NCBI GenBank assembly: GCA_944474755.1
Contig: OX104115.1
Coordinates: forward strand, 63,740,648-63,804,647
Direction: 5' to 3'
DNA from: Limnoperna fortunei
Lineage: Eukaryota; Mollusca; Bivalvia; Mytilida; Modiolidae
DNA length: 64,000 bases
Under the pieces are notes generated by a model. It ran no database searches. It worked only from the letters and a program-made list of their open reading frames with translations, and was not told the origin of the DNA. Both the position numbers and the translations under genes were made by a program. This document shows positions 24,143 to 36,464 of the stretch, one piece after another. Positions within the stretch are counted from its first letter, which is position 1. Each line of letters begins with the position of its first letter.

Positions 24143-24753
24143 TATGTAGGCAAGAGCTGTTGAACCTTATTTATAGTGAAAACTAAGTTTTTCAATGCGG
24201 TAGGACTTGCATATTTAGTGGATTTAACTGTATCGTAAACTCTTTTATCTCAAGCTACACATACACGTGCTTGCTTCAAGAGGACGAAACAAGGGATAGT
24301 ATTAACACTCAGCACAAGTAAAAAATTAATTCCGCAGCTATACAATAAGGAATTACTACGAATTCCATACTGTAGATCAGTGCAAAATTTTATAAAAGCT
24401 AATAGAATGCATAAAGTGTAGCTACTTATAGACATGTGATACCTAATAGATTGCCGAAAGTGTCTATACTTATGGACACGTGTTGTTTCTCAGACAACAT
24501 TTCACTCTCCGGCACAGAGAACATAACTGGTTCCCAGATATAACCTCTGCCACACGTCATCCTCCATTTACAGCGGGACTACATTTGTCGTCTGCCCGTG
24601 ACGTTTGTAAACAAAGATCAATGTTTGTAAAATAATATACGAGATCTTTTATATTTTTATATAGTCTATTTATACACTTTTGACAGTTTTACATTGAAAC
24701 AAACTGCGTTTGTATGCGAAGTTAATTATCCGCTATGAGAGATATCTCTCACA

Positions 24754-25379
24754 ATGTCAACCAATGGTATGGCAGAGGTGATTGTGGTTGACGTAGGATA
24801 CCCAGAATCCTTTGCGTGGAGATTGATAACATTTGTGGTACCTAAACAGTCTAAGTGAACAATATTTTAAAAAAACTCCGGAACACCGGAATAACACAGG
24901 AAATAGACAATGTCAATGTCGGTCCCGTTAACATCACTATTGTTCAAGGGAACACGCGTCTTCATTTTGGTGAGTTTATTGATAATGATCTCCTTGTACA
25001 AAATGAACGTACGCACATTAAAGCATTTGACTTATTAGACTGGATATATTTGGCTCTAGGCCACAGAGAACAACAGGCAAATACAAATGATTGGGTTTTG
25101 ACACCTATATGTCCGGACATTATAATGACTGCGGATTTAGATATAGTGGAGTTTAAATCAACATTGCCAATTATTGTATTCCTTATGAATGATGGTTTTC
25201 CTCGGCCTCAGTTGGGTCAAGGCAATTCAAGACAAGACCCATAACATATAATGCCCATTAGGAGAGTCCCGTGTTATTACCATAATCGGGGTCAGTATTA
25301 TATAATCCGTTGTCAGTTTTGACACCATTGTGCAAATTGCTTTGGGAAAGATAACAATAACTCTAATTGCCCTAACAAA
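24754..25379 (+). pseudogene. YR-retrotransposon gag-like ORF, broken
   Basis: An ATG at 24754 opens 34 codons (MSTNGMAEVIVVDVG at the start) to a TGA at 24856. A shifted frame then stays open to 25243, and further remnants to ~25379 include a zinc-knuckle-like pattern, CANCFGKDNNNSNC. Order and the downstream RT-leading block identify it as the structural ORF of this element. At least two frameshifts or stops. Confidence 0.55.
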
Positions 25380-26300
25380 ATGTCTAACCATGCCTTTCTT
25401 GGCAGAAATATGCAACAAATGAAACGACAGTTTACTCGGCGACAGTTTCAGCCAGGGCAATTCACCACTGAGGTTTTGGAAAAACTTTTAGAGGGTTATC
25501 CTTGCAAACAGGCTTCTAAATTATTAGCTGGGTTTAAATTTGGTTTTCATCTTCATTATCAGGGACCTACACCACTTAGAGGAAGTAAAAACTTAAATTC
25601 TATTGATGATCACAGGTCAATGGTAAGGGAAAACATATCTAAAGAATTGGCATTAGGAAGAATTGATGGAGTATGAAATACTAAGAGTATAGCATGGAGA
25701 CTTTGATCAATTTTGTTTTAAATTTGAAGGTCTTTATTACTTTGACAAGTGCTTACCAATTGGCTCTGCAGTCTATTGTGCCTTATTTGAAAAATTTTCC
25801 GAATTTTTACAATGGCTTGTAGCTAAGAGAGCAAGCAATAACAATTTTCTTCATTATCTTTTTATTTATTTATGGAAAAATCACTGAACTGTCAGTGTTC
25901 CTACAATTTTAATGTTTGGCTTCAAACATTCCTTTAGTGGGGAATTCCCATTGTTATTGAAAGAAAACCGAAAGCACCAAAACAAAAAATTAATTTCTTG
26001 GTCTAGAAATTGACACAGTTAGTATGCTAGTTAGAATACCACAAAGCAAAGTATTAGAAATAGTTGATAAAAACAAGAGCCTATTAAGTAAGAAAAAAGC
26101 TACATTAAAAAAATCAGCCTCTCAATGGGTCTTAAAACTTTGCATGTAGAGCCCTACGACCCGGACGTACATTTCTTAGACGCCTTATGAATTTAACAGC
26201 TGACCTTGAAGAACCTAATCATCATCTCAGATTAAATGCAGAAATGTTTAAGGACCTAGCTATGTGATAGAATTCTTTATTCATTTTAATGGAATATCTG
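25380..26300 (+). pseudogene. YR-retrotransposon RT region, broken
   Basis: The first 98 codons hold the linker that precedes RT in DIRS-type pol: EVLEKLLEGYP, a GFKFGFHLHYQGP block, NLNSIDD, and KELALGRIDGV. Later frames give LPIGSAVYCALFEKFSEFLQ and LGLEIDTVSMLVRIP. Near 25850 the polymerase active-site block reads HYLFIYLW, where the expected YLDD-type aspartates are gone. Multiple stops follow; inactive. Confidence 0.7.
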
Positions 26301-26329
26301 TTTTAATGACATATTGTGGGTAAGTAATT

Positions 26330-26740
26330 CTCATTTAGAGCACTTTACTGACTGCTCGTTTAAAATAGGTCATGGTTTTGGGATCTCTTTTGAAGGAATT
26401 GGGTATTTGAAAAGTGGCCAGCTTTATATATAAATGCAGGCTTATTATCAGACATAACCCTTTTAGAGTTTTTTCTTATTGTGGTATCAGTCTTGACATG
26501 GGACAATTTCTTAAGCAACAAAACAGTTCTGTTCAGGTCTGATAATGAAGCAGTTGATCATTCAATTAATAAACAAATATCCAAATCAAACTTGGTAATG
26601 GTTCTGTTGCGGAAATTTACTCTGGTTTGTTTACAGTTTAATATAATGGTAAAAGCAGAATATGTTAATGGTGTAAAAAATAGTATCACTGATAGCCTCC
26701 TCGAAACCAGCTGGTACTTTTTTGCAGTAAAACAGGAAAC
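26330..26740 (+). pseudogene. YR-retrotransposon RNase H region
   Basis: Reads ITLLEFFLIVVSVLTWDN, FRSDNEAVDHSINKQ and NGVKNSITDSL, the usual order of DIRS-type RNase H with the SDN acidic site. Joined in frame to the recombinase N-terminus within one 143-codon ORF, but interrupted upstream. Confidence 0.75.
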
Positions 26741-26789
26741 CAGGCAGATCCGAGAAAACACTTCTATCACCAGATATACAGACACTCTA

Positions 26790-27656
26790 AGAATTAACAC
26801 TAAGTGCTTTCTAATTGCAAGCTTGTCAACAAATACACAAAAAGTGTACAGGATAGCATTAATAAATTTAGTTCCTTTGCAAACCTTCCTAATGTCTGGT
26901 CATCACCATTAGAACTTATTGGGGTTTTTTATCACACCACTACGAACAGGTTTCTGCAACAAGCACACTTGCAACCTATTTTCTGCTTTATCCTTTAGTG
27001 AGAAAATAAACCTGTATAACATCCAACCGGTCAATTAATTTGTAATCACAAAATTAATTTCAGGATATAAAAATTGGAGAAATAAACGAGATTCAAGACT
27101 ACCTATTACTTTTGCCATTCTATCAAAAACTACGTCATGCATTATTAAATATATGTAAGCAAACCCATGAAAAAATTATGTTTAAGACAGATTTCATTTT
27201 AGCCTTTTTGGAATTTCGAGAATCAGCGAATTGGTATTTAATCCTGATAGCCGAGATAAGACAATGAGATTTCAGGATATATCTTTTGTTGGCCAGTGTC
27301 TCCATGTCAATATTCAAAAACTGATGAAAAGGGCAATAACTTTACTTTAATAATAACACAAATCGGTAACTATGAAATGTGTCAAGTGAAAAGTTTTGAG
27401 AAAATATATGAACGTTCGTCTAACTTCTGATTATTTATTTTGTAACAGCAATGGTACCCCATAAAACTCTATACTAGTTCTGTGCAGTGCTAAGACATTG
27501 TATAAAGTTGTTAGGGCTCAATGTCAACAGCTACAAGTCCCATTCATTTTGGATTGAGCAGGTACACAAGCATCATTAAATGCATTCGATGATGAATCAA
27601 TAAAAGCTATGGGCAGGCGGAAGTCCCAATCATATAAAAAGTACATTCAAATCTAA
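26790..27656 (+). pseudogene. YR-retrotransposon tyrosine recombinase, broken
   Basis: N-terminal SAM-like part reads LIASLSTNTQKVYRIAL. The C-terminal catalytic part near 27540-27656 reads HSFWI, then SLNAFDDESIKAMGR and KSQSYKKYIQI before TAA. In DIRS-type recombinases this is HSFRIGA ... GRWKSxxYxxYI; here the HxxR arginine is Trp (CGG to TGG), and frameshifts separate the parts. The presumed nucleophile Tyr is kept. Confidence 0.75.
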
Positions 27657-27858
27657 TCAAATGCATTGCATTATTTAAGTAAATTGTGCTTATACCAGCG
27701 TACTTCTTCTGTAGATACTTGGATCATTGGTTCATTCATTCATCCATCATATAAAAAGTACATTCAAATCTAATCAAATGCATTGCATTATTTAAGTAAA
27801 TTGTTCTTATACCAGCGTACTTATTCTGTAGATACTTGGATCATTGGTTCATCCATTT
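27631..27858. repeat. 117-bp tandem duplication
   Basis: 27631-27747 and 27748-27858 are near-identical (CATATAAAAAGTACATTCAA ... TGGATCATTGGTTCA). It starts within the last recombinase codons and so repeats the C-terminal end out of use. Confidence 0.9.
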
Positions 27859-28054
27859 TTCATTGGACCAAACAAAGGGCTTTAAATGTAACAGACAGGC
27901 ATATTGGCTTGCAAAAGTTATAATGTAAATATTACTTGGATGGGGCGAAGGAGTATGAAATGGGGGCATTTAAAAACAATTTTTTATTCAGAACTGGAAA
28001 CAAAAGCTGCACCTTCTGTTTTAATACATTTAGGTTAAAACTATGTATGCCAAC

Positions 28055-28450
28055 AAAAGACCTCTAAGGTTTTGGTTGGCTAAGGACACTCTGTCTTGAT
28101 GTTATTCCTTAAAGAGTGTCGTTCGTTAAGGGATCACTATTGGTTTCCCAATAATGCCACTATTAATTTTAAATGATATAGTCCAGTGCAGTTACTTGCT
28201 GCGGCCTTTTCTTTACAAATTTATTAATTTCTCATGTAAATATTACTTTTTAAACGTTAAGTCATATTACATGATGCTTTTAATTTAACCATGAAATTCA
28301 AGTATTGGTTTACTTGATCAACATGTTTGTTTACAGATGCAGTGCTTTGTACACATGAACTAAATGTTCATTACTCAAATCAATTAAGCTGAACAGTTTT
28401 AGACCCAGTTCTGCTGCTGTTTTCATATTACAATTAAATTTTTAAATTAA
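28055..28450 (+). repeat. Split direct repeat B1
   Basis: Shares GGACACTCTGTCTT, GAGTGTCGTTCGTTAAGG, TTACTATTGGTTTCCCA-like and AGATGCAGTGCTTTGT with B2. Confidence 0.75.
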
Positions 28451-28628
28451 CAAGATTTATGCAATAGCAAATAAACCAATAACAAATAGCGATTTAAGGC
28501 TTAAAAGCAATATGAATTAACATTTTAAAAAGTAATTTTTACATAAGAAATTAATAAATTTGTGGAGAAATGACCGCAGCAAGTAACTGGACGGGCCTCT
28601 AGCATTTTAAATATAAAGTGGCATTCTT
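28150..28628. repeat. Inverted repeat joining B1 and A2
   Basis: The arm at 28150-28284 (GTTACTTGCTGCGG, AAATTTATTAATTTCT) is repeated inverted at 28501-28628 (CCGCAGCAAGTAACTGGAC, AGAAATTAATAAATTTG), with a ~215 bp loop. Confidence 0.8.
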
Positions 28629-28649
28629 CGGAAATTGTAAGGTAGCAAG

Positions 28650-28838
28650 TGTTGAACATCTGCAAAAAATCCTATAATAATTTATCTTTTAAATTTCATG
28701 TTACCAGAAAAGCAACATGTGCATGAGAAAATGTTGAGGTAGTAAATTTCGCTCCCGGCCACAGTTGCGGATTTGCTGGCACGCTGAAAAGACAAAACAT
28801 ATCTTCAGCAGTATAAATATTGAAACCAAATCTAATAC
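28650..28838 (+). repeat. Split direct repeat A2
   Basis: Matches A1; starts GTTGAACATCTGCAAAA. Confidence 0.7.
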
Positions 28839-29279
28839 TTAGTATATCAATTGTTTCAATGGCTTAAGGTTATATGTGTATTATGTAAAATGAAGTAAAT
28901 GTGTATGTATTGTATTTAATTTGACCTAATTACTGCTGTTAAGAATTTGTACTTTCAGATATTAATAGAGACCAGTATTCGGTGAATGGTCGAACGAGAA
29001 TTGGGTGATGTTATAAACTGACAATATGTATGATCCACTTGAAAAACATTCAGTATCCTATACTTAATGGAGAGACATGGAGATTGACAGTAAAAAATGG
29101 AAACTAACTTATTCGCTTAAAATTTAATTTAGTTTATTAAATGTGACATTAAGATTATCATTAATGCAGTCGCAGCAAGACAATTCTAGAGTGTCTGGAT
29201 TCTGGAACGACCAACCTATTAATAGATTATTTCACGTTGCCTGTCAACTTTCCTGGATGTTGAATTTGCCAATTTTGGT

Positions 29280-29570
29280 CTATAGGGAAGACCCAGCATT
29301 TCATTAGCTTTAGCTTTTAAGGTGGGTCCGCTGTTATGCTATTTGGCCTCCAAGGTAGGTCTGCAAAATTGTTTTTCTTAGCCTTTATAGTAGGCCTTAA
29401 CAATGCTTTATCTTGGCCTCTATGGTAGGTCTGCAACATGCTTTATCTTAGACTCTAGGGTAGGTCTGCAAAATGCTTTAGCTTAATCTCTAAGGTAGAC
29501 CTACACATATTCTTTGTCTTAGCCTGAACATAGGCTTTCTAAGCCTCTAGGGTTAACTTGCTAAAGATAA
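29280..29570. repeat. Degenerate ~40-bp tandem repeat in the element
   Basis: About six units of CTCTAAGGTAGGTCTGC and AAAATGCTTTATCTTA. It lies between A2 and B2. Confidence 0.7.
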
Positions 29571-29584
29571 ATATACGCTTAGGA

Positions 29585-29935
29585 CCTCTAAGTTTAGGTC
29601 AGGTTAGGACACTCTGTCTTTGTGTTCCCCTGAAGAGTGTCGTTCGTTAAGGCATTACTATTGGTTTCCCAAGAATGCCACTTTATTTTTAAAATGCTGT
29701 AGTCCAGTTCATGTATTTGCCGCGGTCATTCCTCCTCTAAATTCATATAACATGTAGCTTTGAATTTAACCATGAAACGCGAGTTATTGGTTTACTTTAT
29801 CTTGTTGGTTTATAGATGCAGTGCTTTGTTTACCTTTATCTAACTGTTCCATATCACCTGGGCTGATCAGTTGGAGTAAAAGTTCTGCTTCTCTTCTCAT
29901 TTTACCAATTAATCTTAATTTTATAGTAGTTACCT
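29585..29935 (+). repeat. Split direct repeat B2
   Basis: Matches B1 throughout, about three quarters identical by eye; would be the right end of the element. Confidence 0.7.
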
Positions 29936-30537
29936 TAGAATGCGTCAAAGGTTTTGTCACACTCATGATCAATGGGGCCCATGCGTCGTTCGTGTAAGTA
30001 TACATTGCATACAAATAGTTTACTTCACTTATTAAAGTGTAATATCATTTAATGATAATCAGATGTATGAAAGCATCTTGGTTGTCGTTTTTTAAATTGT
30101 GTTATCTTGTATAAATTTAACATCAATTATAATAATAATCAAACATTTTGTAATTTAATTTACGGACATTAGACTTTCGAAATAAGAAACCACCTACATT
30201 TAGATGCAAAATACTGCCTCTCACGTAATTAGATGGGGTCAAGCAAACAGTCAGTGACATAAGATTTAGCTTGACGAATGCATTGTCTGTGATTTTTTAA
30301 CTAAATCAACGAATGAAACGGAAGCACTTATTGCAGTAAAAATACGACAAACCTAGTCAATTAGATAACATCTGAAGATGGTCTGAATTATAAGTTGTTT
30401 ACATTTTGTTCATTTTTTATTCATTTTCAATTCTTCGTTTAGTCAATAAGATATAAAACGCTACTTTTTCGAACAAACACTTTCATGCAATGTCATAATT
30501 AAATTTTTCATATGTCTTTTTTTAAGAACATAGCTTC
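29936..30537. other. Gene-free stretch
   Basis: AT-rich; nothing recognised. Confidence 0.5.
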
Positions 30538-30772
30538 AGGGGCCATATTGGCTAAATGATTAAGATACTTACTGTTGATCATATGCCTGACAACAATGTG
30601 GTTGGGAGTTTAAGGATTTGTTCGACCCAAACCAAATTAGCAAAATTTCCCAGTTTTCCTGTCTAATGTCGAAGGTATTATCCGGAACTTCTGCTTCTCC
30701 CTCCAATAAAAACTGGACGACATAATATTGATCAATTATGGGGTTAAAACTTATTCACGCAACTAGCAAACA
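30538..30772 (+). mobile_element. SINE copy 5, strongly diverged
   Basis: GGGGCCATATTGGCTAAATG head, TTGATCATATGCCTGACAAC, and TCCAATAAAAACTGGACGAC tail. Both Pol III boxes are mutated. Confidence 0.7.
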
Positions 30773-31539
30773 AAAGATAATATATAACATTTATATTCCT
30801 AAAGCACCTTATCTAGTCAAGAAACTGGAATCATTTACGTTTTGACAGCAAATTTCACGATGTTAGTGTAAAGTGTTAAAAAACAACACGGATGTCTTGT
30901 TTTTAGTAGAATGACTTTTACTCTATGATTGAGGCATTTGTTTTAAATGTGCATCTGAATATTTTAGATTTACACAACGTAGTACCATATTGTCTTGCAA
31001 AATTTTTCACTTTATATCATGACACAACGAAATGATAAAACTAAAATATTGTTAAGTAAAATTTGAAATCTACGAAGACAATTGTATGGTCCAAAGAAAG
31101 TAACTACCCAAATGATTTTTCACATTATTCAAATGTAAACATTAAAATCTAAATTACGGAAATAGAATTCGTTTCTTAAGAGTAAATTGTTGTCACACAG
31201 ATATTTGCTAATATACATGAAGGCGATTAATTATAATGTTATTAATTTCTTCCTAATCTAAAACTATTAGAGTAGTATAAGCTAATTGGCTTAGAGGCAA
31301 GTTAGTGAGTACATGTAACTGTTAAATATCAATTCAGCTTGTTATCAGATTTTGTTTGTTTACGCGGAATTTTGCGTTTTGTTTTGGCAATATCATTTTT
31401 AATGCCAGCCTTTATAAAGAACAAAACATATGTTGTACTTGCATGCATTATTGCATGCCTAATTTGTTTTTCCGTTAAACATGGATGGCGTGTACAAACC
31501 AGTGTTCTCTCTCTTTGTCACTTTGTGAGTGTTATTACT

Positions 31540-34500
31540 ACAGACAGTCGGTGGAAATCTGTTTGCGAAACAAAAACACAAATAAAAGAAGGCATGTACA
31601 ATTTCAAACTTGTACTTGACAGTTTAGCACATGTATATAATTACCAGTAATGAAAAATGATTAAGCAATATTCAACACTTGTGAGGATTTTTCGACTTCG
31701 CATGAGGATTTATTTCATTTATTTTACTCTTCTTCCTCATGAGGAATCTGCAGAATTGCAATATATGAAAGATCAATTTGCTGCAGTTAATATGAAACTA
31801 GACACAATGTTCATTGAACTCGACAAAATTAAAGATTTTGTAACACTTCAGAGCTGCTTCAAACATACTCTTAGCTTACAAGGAACTGACGGAACATTAT
31901 CTGCAAGATATACTTGCTGTAGCTTCATGCACTTCAGATCGAGACTGTTTGAGACACCGATTCCGGGTTTCAGAATCTTACCGAAACACGTTTAACGTGA
32001 CATCTAGTCTGTATAATATATTGCACGGTACAGCAGAACCAACATCTGTGTTTGGAGGTTCACTTCTTGATCTTATCAAGAATACGTACAAATGCGATAT
32101 AGATCAAGTACTTAAGTTTGCTGATGGCTTCATTAAGCTTACATTCCAATGTCAGAAAGTAATTCTTGTATATGACAAGTTGACTGGATTCTATACAAGT
32201 ATAATACATGCCGTTAAAGATTGGGCGAAACTCGCTTTAAGGAACAAAGTAGAAGATATCCAATCAGAATGCCACAGTAATATGGATATTTATATAATGG
32301 ATGACATTGAAGTCGCACAATATCAAACAAATATGGCATCAAACTGAGAAGCTGTAGATACAATGAAAGCAAACCTTGATCGGAAATATCCCTAGGTTTT
32401 TTGGTCTGTCTTATCATATGGTGCTGAGGTGACAGTCACTGTGGCTTTGATACATTTTCTAACATGCCAGTTTGCCAGAGAGAATTAGAGTGGTTGCACA
32501 AAATAAAGGTATTTACAAAAATCAGTGACATGACCTTTCGACTGCTCTTGATGGCATAGTTAAGAAAAAACATTTTTAAGACCACAGTTCTACAAAAGAC
32601 ATCTTTTCTTGTAAAAAATCAGAACTTCTAGAGAAATGTTTTGGAACAAGTTATCAGCTTTTGTTGTACTAAGTGATGACATGTATTCAGATTTACAGAT
32701 AGCAGCTAACAGTCAGCATGAAAGTCATTATTACTATAATAATGAATTTGGATACCATCAATTGGCTCACTACTTTTCTTGGAAAAAGAAATTTTTAGAA
32801 AAGTACGGGTTTGGGCCACACTGAAATCTCAAGAAGAGATTGCGGGGTTATCTTGCACAAAAAATTGCAATGGAAAGGGTTCATGTATTTTGCAACCACA
32901 TTCATCGTCTGCATACTGTCGATGCGACACATACTTTGTTGGTATTGATTGTAAAACTTATGACGACATTAGTTTGGCCAGCAATCTTGATAAAATGTTA
33001 TCGGTTTCAGCCCAGATTCCCAAATTTACAGATGTGTATTTCTAATTTTCAGACATGCAAGATAGATTAGGTGTAATTTTGGGGCATATTCAAGACACGG
33101 TTGTTGCCCTTGATGCAAATCTTCAAGAAAAGTTTGACGATTTGAACAGGTTACTGTCCGAGTTCAAACTAATCACAATTTATAGTTGTGATATTTCAGA
33201 TCTGATATATTTTATACAAAGATTTAAAGGACTAAATTCGTCGGACTCTTTGTTTTCACAGGAAAGTAATGAACTAGCTATGGTAGTTTTGCATTCGGAC
33301 AAGATCCACAAATGGACACTAGATCTAAATTACCTTATAGTTGGACGTAACGATATTTCTTTTTTCGCACACAAACCTTTGCTCTTCTTTCTGATGGATA
33401 AACTCAAATATTTAGCATGTTCTACAAAATATAAAGACGCCATAGACACTGCATGGAGGCAGTTAGTCGTTTTACAAAAGCAGGCTTATACAATGTGGGC
33501 TCAAGCAAAGGAAATACTAAAGCAATCTTCGGAAAGTGTAGCGTCTTACTATTCTTCAAAAATAATATCTCAAACATCGTACATGAAAAGTTTGACATGT
33601 GAAAGTATAATTGAACAATCGGTTAATCTTAACTGTTCTGGTGAATATTACCTGCATAAAAACTTAATTGTTCAAAATAATTGCGAAGCAAATCACTACG
33701 TCGTGGGAAATTCATCTGTGTCATGTGAAAGTGGAAGCACAAGTTGTGTAGCCTGCAATTGCGACCCATCCGGATCATCAGATGCAGAATGTCAAGATCA
33801 AAGTGGACAATGCGCCTGTAAAGATCAATACTACGGTAAACAATGTCGTGATCGAAATTGTGTTTGGAGCGATTTCGGTTCTTTTGGATCTTGCAGCATG
33901 ATTTGTGGTTATGGAGGCAAAAAGATAAGGTCGCGTACTCATTTAGTAACACAACAAGGTCAAGGTTCTCATTGCACTGGAAATGCTTATGACTATGCCG
34001 ACTGTTTCAATGGATGTTGTTCTGGAGAATTTAACTGCACTGGTACCCGACAATGCATACCAGGATACCAAAGATGTGATTATGACAATAACTGTGGCAA
34101 TTCTGAAGATGAACAATCTTGTGATGAGAGTTGTTGGACTGACTAAACCGCATGGAATAGTGCTGGTGGTGGTAACGCTGTCTACCTTGATCGACATAAA
34201 TTAAATTGTGGAGGTGCAAACCATGTTCTAAAAATGTTTCAAATTGAAAGTGCCGAAGGAAGTATTCGATACAGGTACATATGCTGCAGACTTTTCAAAA
34301 ATGTGTGCTATCTGACACAAGTCTCTAACGAATTTACATATGACGGTGACGGTAATACCGTTTACTTTCATAGACAACACATCAACTGTGGGAGCACTGG
34401 CGTATTAAACGAATTTAGGTTAGTTCGAAACGGGGATTACAACAAATTGAGATATGAGTATTACTGCTGCAATATGAGCGGTACATATCAATCAAGATTA

Positions 34501-34686
34501 AGTTGTTATGATTATTCTACTGAATTTACTAACGATGGCAATGGCGACAATTATTTCCTGCGGAAGCAAACTGTTTCTTGTAACGATCGCTACTTTATGC
34601 GGTACTTTAATTTAAACAGACATTCTGGTCACGAGCACATAAGGTACACAATAAGTTGTTGCACGATCACAACAGGTAATATGTAG
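31540..34686 (+). pseudogene. SE-cephalotoxin-like protein, disrupted
   Basis: Seen: long helical N-terminal segments (to about 32350, then 32636-32824), an EGF-like module (about 32850-32960), further helical sequence from 33055, a laminin-type EGF (33748-33861), a thrombospondin-1-like module (33862-34017), an LDL-receptor class A module (34018-34122) and three repeats ending in IRYxYxCC from 34147 to 34670. Known: SE-cephalotoxin of cuttlefish and its many bivalve relatives combine EGF, TSP1 and LDLa modules after a large helical region. Breaks: frame changes near 31950 and 32820, a gap of poor coding 32348-32635, and TAA codons in frame at 33043-33045 and 34144-34146. An ORF at 31339-31650 may hold the far N-terminus. 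Largely intronless. Inactive as read; assembly or editing errors are less likely given several lesions. Confidence 0.65.
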
Positions 34687-34929
34687 TTTATCCCAGATTA
34701 ACTATTCTTCGGTTGACTTTATTCTACCGACTTCACCATCAACATGATACTACATTGTTTATTGTACGAGATATTCTTTTAAAGGTTACAGAGCTTTTGG
34801 AAATATCTGATGGAATATATAAAAAAAACAGGAAACAAATGGCTTATATATTTAAAGTTTGCTCACCACTGATACCCCCGCTTCATGATTTCTTCAAAAC
34901 ATGCACGTGTTCTTACTTATGAACTTGAA

Positions 34930-35345
34930 ACTTAATCTAGAGTAGGAAGGGTTGCAGATAAAACATGGGAACCCCCATCCCTCCCCCACCTCAAAGAATA
35001 GCAATGTTCATTTTCTTCTGTAGGAAAACCCAATTATCATTCCGATCAAAATGTTAAATATCAGGTGCACAATGGCGCTATGTGACAACGATTCTGTTTA
35101 AGTTTCATCAAATTCCATTCAGTGGTGTAGGAGGAGTTGCACATAAGAGGTGGGTATCCCCTTAGGTTGATGACAAAGTTCATGTTTTTCTATGGGAAAC
35201 CCCAAATATTATTCCGATCAAAATGCTAAATATCTTCTGCACAAGGTGTAGGAGGATTTACAAATGAGAGAATGTGTAACGGACGGACATCCCCCATTAC
35301 TATATACCCCCCGTTTTTCAAGCGGAGGGGGATATAATAAATCAC
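34930..35345. repeat. Dispersed repeat with ~190-bp internal units and terminal hairpin
   Basis: Two full and one partial unit (TAGGAGGAGTTGCACATAAG, TATTCCGATCAAAATG). It ends with ATATACCCCCCG-TTTTTCAAG-CGGAGGGGGATAT, a stem-loop. Confidence 0.65.
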
Positions 35346-35467
35346 TTATATAAATGAGAACGACAAAAGTTCTACAATTTTTCTCAAAAGCCAGTTAATT
35401 CCAGTGTGTAACATATGATGACGAAAATAATACATTTATAGAGTCACGTGTTTATCGCGTATAAAGG

Positions 35468-35641
35468 TTTGTTTGTTTGATGGTGTTTAACGCCAATTTC
35501 AGCAATTTTCAGCTATATCATGGCGTCCAGTTTTTATTGGGGAAGGAAGCCGGAGTACCCAGAGAAAACCCCCAACCTGCGGTGGGAAAACTGGCAATCC
35601 TTGTCAATTAAGATTGGAGTAGAGGACACCCTGCCTGCAGT
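35468..35641 (-). mobile_element. SINE copy 6, 3' half
   Basis: Minus-strand SINE from its (CAAA)n tail to CTGCAGT, where the LTR element begins. Continues at 43671. The whole SINE is flanked by TCGCGTATAAAGG (35455-35467 and 43757-43769). Confidence 0.95.
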
Positions 35642-36464
35642 TTTAGTCCTACGGTACTGGACAGGGCTGGTCTTCCAATGACCTCGCGTTGTGTGTTTCT
35701 TTGGTTGTAGGAACACGTAACCGTTATACTGGTATACCAACACTGGCCGTAATTGACTAACTCAGTTCGTTAATAAAATGTATTATCAGCAAAGCGTCAA
35801 TACAGAACAATAAAGTTAATTTAACAATAAAAGGTTGCCAAATCCAAAATATAACTTCAACAGTTTTCCTAACAGGGTTTAAGAGCAGGCTGAAGAGGGT
35901 TGGAAATTGCGCTGCTTATATAGACCCAGTAAAAATACGACGCAATTTCCATCACTTGCAGCCAGGTCATACGAGGTTACAGTCGCAGAGACGCAATGTC
36001 TGGCTCTGCACCTGCAGTCTCGAATACACAAAAGCAAATAACTATTTTAAAAAATAAAACAATAAGAAATGTGACAAATTTATATCACTAACACTAACAT
36101 GGTTGGCCCAAGTTACATTGTTTGTCAATCAATTGAATCGTCGTGCAAACACCCTCACCCAATATGGCAACAGTACTGATTGTACCTTACGGACCTACCA
36201 CGATCGCTGGTTGACATTATTTATATTACAGATAGTTTTGGAATTAAAACTTGTCAATAAGGCTCTAATTAGATAATTTGTTCAAAAATACTATCAAGCC
36301 AGAGTACAAACTTTTAACGCAATGCACTTTAAAGATAAACATAATACAATTACAGATAAAATATGTTAAAATAGTTAAAATATAATATTTAATTAATGAA
36401 TTAAATATTGAAAAAATATTTTAAAATGTTAACAACTTCCGGGTTGGAAACCCATAGTGTTACA
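35642..36464 (-). repeat. 3' LTR
   Basis: Pairs with 42851-43666. Differences include a 5-bp indel near 35698 and a T for G in the terminal dinucleotide at 35643. A polypurine tract, GGGAGGTG on the minus strand (36465-36472), abuts it. Confidence 0.95.

Larger units (their letters stand above)
23952..29935 (+). mobile_element. Decayed tyrosine-recombinase (DIRS/Ngaro/PAT-type) retrotransposon
   Basis: Seen: gag-like, RT, RNase H and tyrosine-recombinase remnants run in order on the plus strand between 24754 and 27656. Non-coding repeats surround them: A1 at 23952-24142, B1 at 28055-28450, A2 at 28650-28838 and B2 at 29585-29935, where A1 resembles A2 and B1 resembles B2. Known: PAT- and Ngaro-type elements carry split direct repeats in the order A1-ORFs-B1-A2-B2, whereas DIRS1 itself has inverted termini. 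Inference: a non-LTR-like YR element of the split-direct-repeat type, long inactive. Repeat boundaries are by eye, and the ~740 bp between A2 and B2 is larger than usual. Confidence 0.75.

Noticed and set aside
33629..34219. Minus-strand and alternate-frame ORFs over the cephalotoxin-like region
   Set aside because: Shadows of the modular protein frame, which carries the recognisable EGF, TSP1 and LDLa cysteines.
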